A stretch of 64,000 nt of DNA from Pseudomonas sp. Teo4 (GTDB lineage Bacteria > Pseudomonadota > Gammaproteobacteria > Pseudomonadales > Pseudomonadaceae), in assembly GCF_034387475.1 (NCBI RefSeq), contig NZ_JAXCIL010000001.1, positions 2,046,001 through 2,110,000 on the forward strand, given 5' to 3'. How positions within the stretch are numbered: the first letter of the stretch is position 1; every line of letters begins with the position of its first letter. A program made the position numbers and the translations under genes. The notes beneath the pieces are model-generated. The model was given only the letters and a program-made list of their open reading frames with translations. It did not search any database and was not told the DNA's origin. Positions 54,157 to 62,710 of the stretch are shown here, one piece after another.

Positions 54157-55227
54157 TCAGGCACTGGCCAGGCGTGGCATGCAGGCGTCGTAGCGGCGAC
54201 GGTGCTGGTCGGATGACCCATACAGGTTGGCCAGGGTCATGGCCTTGCGCAGGTACAGGCCGACGTCGCATTCGTCGGTGTAACCGATGGCGCCGTGCAG
54301 CTGGACCGCCTGGCGGGTCACCAGCAAAGCGGCGTCGGCGGCGCGGGCCTTGGCCCGGGAAACGGCGGCGCGACGTTGGGTAGCCGGCGCGCCGGCATCG
54401 CAGGTGGCCGCGGCCGCTTCGAGGCTGGCGCGCCATAGCGCCAGTTGCAGCTTGAGGTCCACGGCGCGGTGTTGCAGGGCCTGGAAGTTGCCGATGGTCT
54501 GGCCGAACTGCTTGCGGGTGCGCAGGTAGTCCAGGGTAAGAGCGAAGGCCTGTTCGGCGGCGCCCAGCAGGTAGGCGGCGGTACCCAGCATGGCTTCATC
54601 GAGGGCATCCGACAGGGCCTGGGCCGGCAGCGGCAAGGTCTCGGCCGGGGCATTGTCCAGATGCAGATGGCCGAAATGGCCACCGTCCTGGGTGGTGACG
54701 ATGTCCAGGCTCACGCCGGGCGCCTTGGCGTCCACCAGGGCCAGCCCCTCTGGCGTGCTGACCAGGAAACCATCCGCCGCGCCCGCCATGGGAATGCACA
54801 GTTTTCGCCCGGTGACGCGGCCATCACGCAGGCGGGTCCAGCCTTCGGCGGTATCCAGGCTGTCGACTTCCTCCTGCAGGGCCGGCAGCAGCAGGCGCTC
54901 GCCACTCAACTGCGCGGCCAGTTGCTCGCCATCGAGCAGGCGTGCGGCCAGCACCGCCGGCACGAAGGGCTCGGGCAGCAAGGCGGCGCCGAACACTTCC
55001 AGCAACGCGCAGTACTCGGCCATGCCCAGGCCAATACCGCCCTGAGCCTCGGGCACGGACAGGCCCAACCAGCCGTTTTCGGCCATCTCACGCCATACCG
55101 CCCCATCGACTCCGGGCACCTCATAGCGCAGCCCACGCACCCGGCCCAGCTCGCTGGCAGGTGCGAACGCGGCTGCGCTATCGCGAATCATGCGGATGTT
55201 TTCCAAACGTTCTTCAGACGAATGCAT
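54157..55227 (-). CDS. Acyl-CoA dehydrogenase, likely non-catalytic partner subunit
   Basis: The product has 356 residues, shorter than normal. The N-terminal helical and middle domains are reduced, and there is no FAD-type TEP.SGSD motif or recognisable catalytic Glu. The C-terminal half has AYLLGAAEQAFALTLDYLRTRKQFGQTIGNFQALQHR and QLHGAIGYTDE, as in ACADs. This division of motifs fits heteromeric ACADs. It is first in the 55227-44903 operon. Confidence 0.85.
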   Translation of the reverse strand: MHSSEERLENIRMIRDSAAAFAPASELGRVRGLRYEVPGVDGAVWREMAENGWLGLSVPEAQGGIGLGMAEYCALLEVFGAALLPEPFVPAVLAARLLDGEQLAAQLSGERLLLPALQEEVDSLDTAEGWTRLRDGRVTGRKLCIPMAGAADGFLVSTPEGLALVDAKAPGVSLDIVTTQDGGHFGHLHLDNAPAETLPLPAQALSDALDEAMLGTAAYLLGAAEQAFALTLDYLRTRKQFGQTIGNFQALQHRAVDLKLQLALWRASLEAAAATCDAGAPATQRRAAVSRAKARAADAALLVTRQAVQLHGAIGYTDECDVGLYLRKAMTLANLYGSSDQHRRRYDACMPRLASA

Positions 55228-55304
55228 CTCGGTCTCCTGGTTGCCCGGCAGTCACCCGGCAACATGTGTCGTCGGCAGCGAAGTCGTCACAGCCTTGGAC
55301 CAAT

Positions 55305-55321
55305 ATTTCGCCATATGAAAT
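55305..55321. promoter_or_regulatory. Palindrome ATTTC-N7-GAAAT before the ACAD operon
   Basis: It lies 78 bases upstream of the first ACAD gene in a gap with no gene. It is AT-rich and unlike the TTCC-type operators, so it could be the TetR site or a promoter element. Confidence 0.35.
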
Positions 55322-55380
55322 ACCATTTCAATAGATGACTCCCTGCTGGCAGGGGTTTTCGGAAGGGCAATTCGGCTTCG

Positions 55381-55395
55381 TTCCGAGCAATGGAA
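55381..55395. promoter_or_regulatory. IclR-type operator candidate, site 7 of 9 (full)
   Basis: TTCCGAGCAATGGAA agrees with the consensus at every fixed position and sits 154 bases before the first ACAD gene. It joins this operon to the same regulon as the CitE block. Confidence 0.65.
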
Positions 55396-55484
55396 TTTGC
55401 CCATCGCCTGCCCTGCGAAAACGACAACGCCTTGCTCCAGGCAAGGCGTTGAAGGGCACCACTGAGCGCGACAGCGAGAACGCG

Positions 55485-56894
55485 TCAGGCAGCGAACAGC
55501 GCTGTCAGGTCGGTCACCTGCGCTTGCAACGGCAGCTCACGCAACGTCGCCAGCAAGGCCCGGGCACGCTGCTCGCCGAGCACCTCGGTGGTCAGCTCCA
55601 TGAACTTGGCATCCTGCTGGGCCTCGGACATGGGGTTCTCCAGCGAGCCAATGGGCTGCTCGACGAACAGGTGCTGCTGGGTATCGTCGGTGAACGTCAG
55701 GGTCAGGTCGGCGACGAACTTTCCGGGGTAGCGCTGTTCGATCTCGGGTGACTCGCTGATGCGGATGGCGCGGGCCACTTCCAGCACGGGCGCCATGTCG
55801 ACCTTGCCCGCCAGGTAGTCACGGTGCACCGCATAGCCATTGCCCTGGCCCAACAGCGCGAAGGCTATCTGTACCGGCAGGCTGAACTGCACATGCTCGA
55901 TGTTGGCCGGCGAGTAGGCATTGGCATTGGCGTTGCCCACGACCGTGTTGAACGCCGGGTGGATACGCGCATGCACTTCACGGATACGCTCCAGTTGCCC
56001 CGCATACGGCGTCAACGCATCGATGTAGGCATGGGTGCAATAGCAGGCGCAGTAGGCCTTGAGCCAGACGTTGCCGATTTCGAACGGCTGGTCCAGGCCG
56101 AAACGCGCCTCGGCGCCTTCGCCTGGCCCGCGCTGCACGAAGGTACGCAAGAAGCCTTTGTTGCCGGTCAGGAAGGCCCTTGGCCCGGTGATGCCCGCCG
56201 CAGCCATGCTGGCAGCGACCATGCCGTTGCGCGTGCCGATACCCGCATGCACCCGCTTGATCGAGCCACCCGTGGAGGTGTACTCGGTGGTGCCTCCCGC
56301 ATGGCTCAAGGCGATGGCCAAGGCATGCAAGGTGGTTTCAGCATCGAAGCCACGCAGCTTGGCCGCCACCGCTGCAGCGCCGAAGTTCGACAGCACCGCG
56401 TGGGGTTGATAACCCCGTTTGAGCAGTTCCGGTGCGGCCAACATGCCGATACGGGCATAGACCTCGTAACCGGCAACCATGGCGGTGATCACTTCCTCGA
56501 GCGTCGAGCCCAGTTCTTCGCCGATCGCCAGGGCTGCGGGAATCACGCAGCTGCCTGGGTGGCTGGCACTGGTTGCATGGGCGTCGTCGTATTCGAAGCC
56601 ATGACCATAGGCCCCATTGACGAAGGCGGCATCGGCAGCACTCATGCGCAGGTCGCTGGCGGCCACACGGCTGTTGCCCGGGGCATGCTGGGCACGCACG
56701 AAGTCCAGCACCTGCCGTGACCATGGCATCTGCGCGGTGCCGACCTGCAGGGCGACCTGGTCGCGCAACAGGCGGCTCACGCCGGCCAGCGCAGCCTTGT
56801 CCAGGTGCTCGTAACGCAGTTGCTGGATCAGTTGAACCACGGCCTGTTCCAGGCTCGGGCAGTTTTCAAGGGTTTGCTTGTCAGCTTGGCTCAT
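55485..56894 (-). CDS. MmgE/PrpD-family protein (second copy)
   Basis: The product has 469 residues. The active-site block YGHGFEYDDAHATSASHPGSCVIPAALA is the canonical MmgE/PrpD form (2-methylcitrate dehydratase, cis-aconitate decarboxylase). It is the same length as the copy at 32984 but differs at this block. It lies in a run PrpD-ADH-ALDH-SMP30 on the minus strand. A dehydratase on a branched tricarboxylate or dicarboxylate is likely, by family. Confidence 0.87.
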   Translation of the reverse strand: MSQADKQTLENCPSLEQAVVQLIQQLRYEHLDKAALAGVSRLLRDQVALQVGTAQMPWSRQVLDFVRAQHAPGNSRVAASDLRMSAADAAFVNGAYGHGFEYDDAHATSASHPGSCVIPAALAIGEELGSTLEEVITAMVAGYEVYARIGMLAAPELLKRGYQPHAVLSNFGAAAVAAKLRGFDAETTLHALAIALSHAGGTTEYTSTGGSIKRVHAGIGTRNGMVAASMAAAGITGPRAFLTGNKGFLRTFVQRGPGEGAEARFGLDQPFEIGNVWLKAYCACYCTHAYIDALTPYAGQLERIREVHARIHPAFNTVVGNANANAYSPANIEHVQFSLPVQIAFALLGQGNGYAVHRDYLAGKVDMAPVLEVARAIRISESPEIEQRYPGKFVADLTLTFTDDTQQHLFVEQPIGSLENPMSEAQQDAKFMELTTEVLGEQRARALLATLRELPLQAQVTDLTALFAA

Positions 56895-56933
56895 GTGAAG
56901 TCCGTTCCTTTGTTGTCATTACCCTGAACAGGG

Positions 56934-58004
56934 TCAGAAAAGAAACACGCCCTTGCCGCCCGCCTGGCCATCGAAATGGCGGTAGGCTTCGACGGCCTGG
57001 TCCAGGCGCCAGTGGTCGGTGAACAATTTGTCCACCTCCACGCCATGGCGGGCGATGAACTGCGCGCATTCGTTCATGCCGGCCTGGGAGAAGGTGTACG
57101 AACCGATTACCGTGCGTTGACGGCCAATCAGGTCCTTCATGGCATCCACATTCAGGTTGCCGCCAATCGCCACCAGGGCGATCCGTCCCCAGGTCGCGGT
57201 GCAGCGCACCGCCTGCTGGCGTGGCGCCTCGCCGCCAGCGCAGTCCATGGAGCAAGACACGCCCTTGCCGCGGGTGATGCGCATGATCTCCTCGACCGCG
57301 TCCACCTGGCTGCCGTCGACCACATGGGTCGCCCCTAGCGCCTTGGCCCGGGCAATGCGCTCGGCGCTGATGTCCACGCCAATCACTTCGACCCCCATGG
57401 CCGCCGCCAACTGCACGGCGGACAGCCCCACCGGCCCCAGGCCGAACACCGCCAGGGTGTCGCGGGCACTGATGTCCAGGCGCAGCAGCGCGCCATAGGC
57501 GGTACCGGTGCCACAGGCGATCGCGGCACCACCGGCGAAGGTGATCTCGTCGGGCAGGTGCACCAGGCAGGACGCCGGGGTTTTCATGTAGTCGGCATGG
57601 CTGCCGTGGGCGATGACCCCGTGCACCGTGGCGCCGTGATCACACAGCTGGGTCCAGCCGGTACGGCAGGAGTCGCAGCACGTGCAGCCTTCGTAGTGGA
57701 ACACCATGACCCGGTCGCCAATCTTGAAACGCGTCGGGTCGATCCCGGCGCCAATAGCGACGATCTCGCCGCAGGGCTCATGCCCGCCAATGATGGGCTG
57801 GGTTTCGTCGATGCCACGGGAGGCCAAGTCCTTGAAGCCCAGCGAACGAATGATCTGCACAGGGTCGTGCCGATAAAAATGCAGGTCACTGCCGCACATG
57901 CCTGATGCCCGCATGCGGATCACGGCCTCGCCCGGCCCCGGGGTGGGGTCGGCAAAGTCGAGGATCTCCAGCTTGCGGTCGCCTCTGAATACAACGCCAC
58001 GCAT
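56934..58004 (-). CDS. Zinc-dependent alcohol dehydrogenase (MDR family)
   Basis: The product has 356 residues. Catalytic zinc ligands are in GMCGSD (Cys about 36) and GGHEPCGE (His-Glu about 73); four structural-zinc cysteines are clustered in CTCCDSCRTGWTQLC (about 103-117). The Rossmann motif is GLGPVGLSAV. It oxidises a primary or secondary alcohol. The aldehyde dehydrogenase starts upstream at 59561, and the pair would take an alcohol to an acid. Confidence 0.92.
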   Translation of the reverse strand: MRGVVFRGDRKLEILDFADPTPGPGEAVIRMRASGMCGSDLHFYRHDPVQIIRSLGFKDLASRGIDETQPIIGGHEPCGEIVAIGAGIDPTRFKIGDRVMVFHYEGCTCCDSCRTGWTQLCDHGATVHGVIAHGSHADYMKTPASCLVHLPDEITFAGGAAIACGTGTAYGALLRLDISARDTLAVFGLGPVGLSAVQLAAAMGVEVIGVDISAERIARAKALGATHVVDGSQVDAVEEIMRITRGKGVSCSMDCAGGEAPRQQAVRCTATWGRIALVAIGGNLNVDAMKDLIGRQRTVIGSYTFSQAGMNECAQFIARHGVEVDKLFTDHWRLDQAVEAYRHFDGQAGGKGVFLF

Positions 58005-58070
58005 AATCTTCTCCGGTAATCGCTCTTGTACTTGTTCTGTTCCGAATGCCTGTGTCGCAGCCACGGTGGC

Positions 58071-59561
58071 TTACATGCGCAGCATCACGGCCTTGACCTG
58101 GGTGTAGGCGTCGATCGACTCCTGGCCAAACTCGCGGCCCCAGCCAGACTGCTTGTAGCCGCCGAACGGCATGGCCGGGTCGGCTTCGCCATAGGTGTTG
58201 ATCCACACCCGCCCTGCCTTGAGCGCACGCACCACCTTGTGCGCCCGGCCGATGTCACGGGTCCAGACCGCAGCCGACAGGCCGTAGCTGGTGTCATTGC
58301 CTTGTAGCACCGCGTCTTCTTCATCATCGAAGGCGATCACCGACAGCACCGGCCCGAAGATCTCTTCCTGGGCGATGCGCATGCGGTTGTTCACCTGGCC
58401 GAACACGGTCGGCTCGACGAAATAGCCAGCGCCAGACCATGGGGCACCGCCCAGACGCAGTTGCGCGCCCTCCTCCTGGCCTGCGTCGATGTACGAACGC
58501 ACGCGGTCGCGCTGCTTGGCCGAAATCAGCGGGCCGAGCTTGGTGTCGGCAGCCAGCGGGTCGCCGACCTTGAAGGTGGCCGCCAGGCTGGCCACGCGCT
58601 CCAGCACCTCGTCATACACCGCGCGCTGCACGAACAGCCGGGTCCCGGCCGAACACACCTGGCCGGAGTTGCCGCAGAAGGTCTTGACCGCCGCCTGCAC
58701 CGCCTTTTCCAGGTCGGCGTCGGCGAACACGACGTTGGGCGCCTTGCCGCCCAGTTCCAGGGTGACCTTCTTCAAGTTCGAGGTGGAGGCCTGCACGATC
58801 TGCTTGCCCACGGCGGTGGACCCGGTGAAGGCGATCTTGTCCACATCCTGGTGCAGCGACAACGCGGCGCCCGCGGTGTGGCCAAACCCCGGCAGCACGT
58901 TGATCACGCCCGGTGGCAGGTCGGTTTCCTGAATCAGTTCGGCCAGCCGCAATGAGCTCAGCGAGGCCAGGTCCGCCGGCTTGAGCACCAGGGTATTGCC
59001 ACAGCACAAGGCGTTGGCCAGCTTGATCGAGGCCATCAGCACCGGGACGTTCCAGGGGATGATCTGCCCGCACACACCCAACGGCTCGCGCAGGGTATAG
59101 ACGAAACCGGTGGCGTCGGAAGGAACGGTGCTGCCATGGATTTTCGAGCACCAGCCGGCGTAGTAACGGAAGATGTCCGCCGCGGCGGTGGCGGCGGCCT
59201 TGGCGTACCACAGCGGCATGCCGTTATCGAGGGTTTCGATGGCGGCCAGTTCATCGGCATGGCGATCGATCTGCTCGGCGATGCGCAGCAGCATGCGGGT
59301 GCGCGCATGGGACGAAATACCGCTCCAGGCGGCATTTTCAAAGGCCTTGCGCGCAGCGACCACGGCCGCATCGACATCGGCGCTGTCGGCTTCGGCAATC
59401 CGGCACAGCAGTTGTTCGGTGGCCGGGTTGAGGGTTTCGAAGGTGCTGCCCGAGGCGGCATCCTGCCACCTGCCGCCGATCAGCAGCCGCTTGTGCCCGG
59501 AAGCGATCCAGGCGCGGGCGCTGGCGACGCCGGCGTTCGGGTTGAGGGGGTCGGTACTCAT
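58071..59561 (-). CDS. NAD(P)+-dependent aldehyde dehydrogenase (second copy)
   Basis: The product has 496 residues. Cys in NSGQVCSAGTR (about 300), Glu in LELGGKAPNV (about 266), FTGSTAVG (about 243) and PWNVPVLM are all present. It is more like betaine/retinal-type ALDHs than the copy at 31266. The RBS is AAGGAG. With the ADH it forms an oxidation module for a primary alcohol. Confidence 0.93.
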   Translation of the reverse strand: MSTDPLNPNAGVASARAWIASGHKRLLIGGRWQDAASGSTFETLNPATEQLLCRIAEADSADVDAAVVAARKAFENAAWSGISSHARTRMLLRIAEQIDRHADELAAIETLDNGMPLWYAKAAATAAADIFRYYAGWCSKIHGSTVPSDATGFVYTLREPLGVCGQIIPWNVPVLMASIKLANALCCGNTLVLKPADLASLSSLRLAELIQETDLPPGVINVLPGFGHTAGAALSLHQDVDKIAFTGSTAVGKQIVQASTSNLKKVTLELGGKAPNVVFADADLEKAVQAAVKTFCGNSGQVCSAGTRLFVQRAVYDEVLERVASLAATFKVGDPLAADTKLGPLISAKQRDRVRSYIDAGQEEGAQLRLGGAPWSGAGYFVEPTVFGQVNNRMRIAQEEIFGPVLSVIAFDDEEDAVLQGNDTSYGLSAAVWTRDIGRAHKVVRALKAGRVWINTYGEADPAMPFGGYKQSGWGREFGQESIDAYTQVKAVMLRM

Positions 59562-59642
59562 GCATTTCTCCTTGCCTGAATGGAATGCGGGGCCTGCCAC
59601 GGCCGATCCATGGCAGGCGTATCTGGCGTGTGTCGGCGAGGC

Positions 59643-60533
59643 TCAGGCAGCAGGGACATCCACGCGGGTGGACAGCACCTGGCTGAGCGGATTGTTGCGA
59701 CGCACTTCGGGGTCGAATTCGGCTGGCGTCACGCACATGAACAACGTGCGGCCATCGGCGCCACCCAGGGCGCAGGAGTAGCAGTTCAGATCGCCGGTCT
59801 GTACTTCATCGACGATCTCGCCGCCCGGCATCACGCGCAGGGCTCGGGTCTTGGTGAAATCGGCCACCCAGATGGCGCCCTCGGCATCGACCGAGGCAAT
59901 GCCATCGCTGGCGACCACGATCTCGCCCATGGCCTTGAAGATATCCTCGTTCTGGGGAATCGGGCCGAAACGCGCCCAGTCGCGGCGGGCGGACAACGAG
60001 CCGTCGGCCTGGATGTCGAAGGCCGACATGCGGTTGCCGAATGACTCGGCCACTACCAGGGTCTTGCCGTCAATCACCGTAGAGCCGTTGGGGAAATGCA
60101 GCGGCTCGCTGACCACGGTCACGCTGCCGTCCGGGTCGACGCGCACCAGCCTCGCGGGCCGACGGGGTGCGAAGCGCATCACGTCGAAGCCCAGGTTGCC
60201 GACCCAGGCGCGGCCTTGCGCGTCCACCACCATGTCGTTGGGCTCGAACTCCTGGTGCGGGCCGAGTTCGGCATGCACCACCAGGCTGCCGTCGTGCTCG
60301 CGGCGCAACAGGCGACGGTCATGCATGGACACCACCAGCAGGCGTCCATCGGGCAACCAGCCGATGCCCGACGGGCAACCCGGCACCTCGGCTTCCTTGC
60401 GCAGCTCGGTGCCATCGTCGTTTACCGAGTACACGGCGAACGAGTACAGGTCACTGAACCAGAAACGTCCCTGATACCAGCGTGCGCCTTCGGTGTGGGT
60501 CAGGCCATCGAGCAGTACAGACAGTTTTCTCAT
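59643..60533 (-). CDS. SMP-30/gluconolactonase-family hydrolase
   Basis: The product has 296 residues, a six-bladed propeller. Metal-site residues are Glu in THTEGARW (about 15), Asn in HFPNGST (about 150) and Asp in VASDGIAS (about 200). It opens a lactone ring with a divalent metal. It is placed before alcohol and aldehyde dehydrogenases, giving the order lactone, hydroxy acid, aldehyde, dicarboxylate. A degenerate operator lies 130 bases upstream. Confidence 0.88.
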   Translation of the reverse strand: MRKLSVLLDGLTHTEGARWYQGRFWFSDLYSFAVYSVNDDGTELRKEAEVPGCPSGIGWLPDGRLLVVSMHDRRLLRREHDGSLVVHAELGPHQEFEPNDMVVDAQGRAWVGNLGFDVMRFAPRRPARLVRVDPDGSVTVVSEPLHFPNGSTVIDGKTLVVAESFGNRMSAFDIQADGSLSARRDWARFGPIPQNEDIFKAMGEIVVASDGIASVDAEGAIWVADFTKTRALRVMPGGEIVDEVQTGDLNCYSCALGGADGRTLFMCVTPAEFDPEVRRNNPLSQVLSTRVDVPAA

Positions 60534-60662
60534 GACGCGTTCTCTTGTTTGTCTTGTCGAACATCATGTCGGGCCGACCTGCTCGTGCTTGCGGCAGGTT
60601 CGACGCGCGTGGACTCATTGCAGCCCTGGCGGGCGTTGCGGGCAAGCAGGCAAGGCTGCTTG

Positions 60663-60677
60663 TCCCGTACTTCGGAA
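60663..60677 (-). promoter_or_regulatory. IclR-type operator candidate, site 8 of 9 (one mismatch)
   Basis: TCCCGTACTTCGGAA. The right half is perfect, the left half has one change. It lies upstream of SMP-30, in the SMP-30/MetA gap. Confidence 0.5.
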
Positions 60678-60702
60678 AGTGCTTGGCAATGCTGCTCGCC
60701 GG

Positions 60703-61626
60703 TCAGAACACATGCAGGTAGCGCAGGCGCAGCTGCTGGCTCATCTTGAAGCCGTTCTCCACATCAAGATCACGGAACAGGCCGACCATGAACTGGTCAG
60801 CCGGTGTCAGCATGGTGCTGCCCTGAATGTAGAAACCGCGGGTCTTGACCTGGTCGCCCTGCAACTGCCCGTCGACTTCGGTTTCGCCACCCTGGTCGAA
60901 ATACACGCCCACGCCCAGCTGGGATGCGCCGGGGTCGTTGAACAGGTAGGTCACCCCGCCCTTGGCCTCGTACCAGGGGCGTTGGCGGCGTGTGAGCTTG
61001 TCCGGGCCGTATTCGTCGTTCTTGCCGTAGAAGTCGGCTTCCAGCAACACGTCCAGGTCGAAGTGTTCGCCCAGACCACGCTGGTAGCCCAGCTGCAACA
61101 CCGCCTTCCAGCGGTTTTCACCCGGGTTGAGAAAGTCCTTGTGGTCGTACTCGCCCAGCGGCAGGTACAGCCAAGGGCCGATGGTCAGGTACTCGCGGTT
61201 CGCCCGGTCGACATGCAGCCAGAACGGGATGCCGATGAAGGGGTCGCCCATGCCGGCGGTGTGGTCCAGCCCTGCGACGTTGTCCGGCGACATGTTCTGG
61301 TGGGTCAGGATCAAGGACGGGTTGATGATGAACGAGTCTCCCACCTGGGTCGGGTGGGCATACCGCAGGATGGTCGTGTTGACATCGAGCTTGGCGCGGT
61401 TGTCGATGATCTGGCTGTTCTTGTACATGTCCGAGTTCTTCGAATTGATCATGTACAGCGCCATCAGGTCATGGCCGGGCATGGGGGCGGCGAAGTCACC
61501 GATATCGGCGCCCAGGGCATGGGCCCTGGAAATCGGCCAGAGCAGGCATATCGGCACCAGCAGCATGGCCAGCAGGGGGTACAACGCGCGCAGGGTAAAC
61601 TCCCGCACGTCAGGGCGATTGAGCAT
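60703..61626 (-). CDS. Phenol-MetA/SphA-type outer-membrane transport protein
   Basis: The product has 307 residues. The signal peptide (1 to about 37, ending RAHALG) is followed by beta-strand-rich repeats such as LVVNPSLILTH-like, HLDHTAGMGDPFIGIPFWLHVDR and YLTIGPWLYLPLGEYD; it closes with LRLRYLHVF, a barrel end. This matches the Phenol_MetA_deg family, found beside degradation genes for phenols and other organics. It is probably the outer-membrane route for the substrate. The start at 61626 has GGAGA upstream and an AACAACAA motif. Confidence 0.85.
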   Translation of the reverse strand: MLNRPDVREFTLRALYPLLAMLLVPICLLWPISRAHALGADIGDFAAPMPGHDLMALYMINSKNSDMYKNSQIIDNRAKLDVNTTILRYAHPTQVGDSFIINPSLILTHQNMSPDNVAGLDHTAGMGDPFIGIPFWLHVDRANREYLTIGPWLYLPLGEYDHKDFLNPGENRWKAVLQLGYQRGLGEHFDLDVLLEADFYGKNDEYGPDKLTRRQRPWYEAKGGVTYLFNDPGASQLGVGVYFDQGGETEVDGQLQGDQVKTRGFYIQGSTMLTPADQFMVGLFRDLDVENGFKMSQQLRLRYLHVF

Positions 61627-61646
61627 GGGAACATCTCCACTTTTTA

Positions 61647-61654
61647 TTGTTGTT
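61647..61654 (-). promoter_or_regulatory. Candidate Crc/Hfq motif at the MetA-type protein
   Basis: AACAACAATAA on the minus strand, about 20 bases before the start, gives two overlapping AANAANAA matches. Confidence 0.5.
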
Positions 61655-61772
61655 CTGAAGCGAGGCACCCTACGGGTGGATGGCCTGGTTCGATGCCGTG
61701 GCCGGCATTGCGTCGGCGTCAGGGCCAGTCAAAGGCAGATGCCCCGGCAAGGCAAGCAGCGGCCGCCGGGGG

Positions 61773-61787
61773 TTCCGTACAGTGAGA
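61773..61787 (+). promoter_or_regulatory. IclR-type operator candidate, site 9 of 9 (half-site)
   Basis: TTCCGTACAGTGAGA lies between the divergent MetA-type gene and the IclR gene, 90 bases before the latter. Its left 14 bases equal those of the TRAP site at 29708. Confidence 0.55.
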
Positions 61788-61875
61788 GCAGAGCGTGTAA
61801 ATGCGCGTCGAGGTTCAGCTGCACGCCGCTGCTTGCTAAGATCGCCGCACTCCCTTGCCCTGCCCCGGACTGCCT

Positions 61876-62679
61876 GTGAACACACCTGCCAAGCCCTCGT
61901 TCAAACCCGTTGAAGCCGTTGCCCGAGCCCTGAAAGTGCTGCGCGTGGTCAGCGAGGAACGCCAGGCCACGGTGGCGTCGATCCACCGCAAGACCGGCCT
62001 GGACAAAGCCACCATCGTGCGCATGCTCGAGACCCTGCATCACGAAGGGTACGTGACCAAGGACACGGAGCGGGCGCAGTACTCGGTGACCGCCCGGACC
62101 TTGCTGTTGAGCCAGGGATACGAGAAATCGCGCTGGCTTGCCGGCGTCGCCGAACCGAGCCTGGCGCGCTTTCGCAATACCATCGGCTGGCCTTCGGACA
62201 TCGCGGTGTTCGATGTCGATGCCATGGTGGTGCTGCAGACCTCGCGGGAAAGCGGTGGGCCCTTGTCGTTCAATCGCCGCCCAGGGTTTCGCTCACCCAT
62301 GCTGGCCACCTCGATCGGCATTGCCTACCTGGCGTTCTGCCCGGCCGATGAACGCCAGCGGATCATCGGGCAACTGGCAGCCGTGGACGAACCCTGGAAC
62401 CAGTTGGCCCGCGAACCGCAGCGGCTCGATGCGCTTCTCGAACACACACGTAAGGACGGTTTCGCGGTAATGAGCGATGACTACAGCGAGCAGGTGTTCG
62501 CCGGCAATGTCTGGGCCATGGGCGTGCCGGTGATGCACGACGGCGAGCTGTTCGCGGCCTTGAACGTGATGATGCTCAAGAATGCGGTCAGCCTGCCTGA
62601 GGCCCGCAAGAAGATCCTCGGGCCGCTGCGGCAGGTGGCGGATGAAATTGCCAGGGAACTGGCCGCAGCGAGGGACTGA
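61876..62679 (+). CDS. IclR-family transcriptional regulator
   Basis: The product has 267 residues from the GTG at 61876 (or 274 from a TTG at 61855; neither has a clear Shine-Dalgarno). The winged HTH (about 12-70) reads VARALKVLRVVSEERQATVASIHRKTGLDKATIVRMLETL. The effector domain ends with AALNVMMLKNAVSLPEARKKILGPL. It is the only IclR in the window, diverges from the MetA-type gene and sits next to a copy of the palindrome found at eight other places, so it is the leading candidate to bind it. Confidence 0.92.
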   Translation: MNTPAKPSFKPVEAVARALKVLRVVSEERQATVASIHRKTGLDKATIVRMLETLHHEGYVTKDTERAQYSVTARTLLLSQGYEKSRWLAGVAEPSLARFRNTIGWPSDIAVFDVDAMVVLQTSRESGGPLSFNRRPGFRSPMLATSIGIAYLAFCPADERQRIIGQLAAVDEPWNQLAREPQRLDALLEHTRKDGFAVMSDDYSEQVFAGNVWAMGVPVMHDGELFAALNVMMLKNAVSLPEARKKILGPLRQVADEIARELAAARD

Positions 62680-62710
62680 ACCCGATCAGGGCCGCGATCT
62701 TCAGCGGTGC

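Noticed and set aside
58040..58054. TTCCGAATGCCTGTG upstream of the alcohol dehydrogenase as a tenth operator
   Set aside because: Only the left half matches; the C at position 8 and the right arm are absent.
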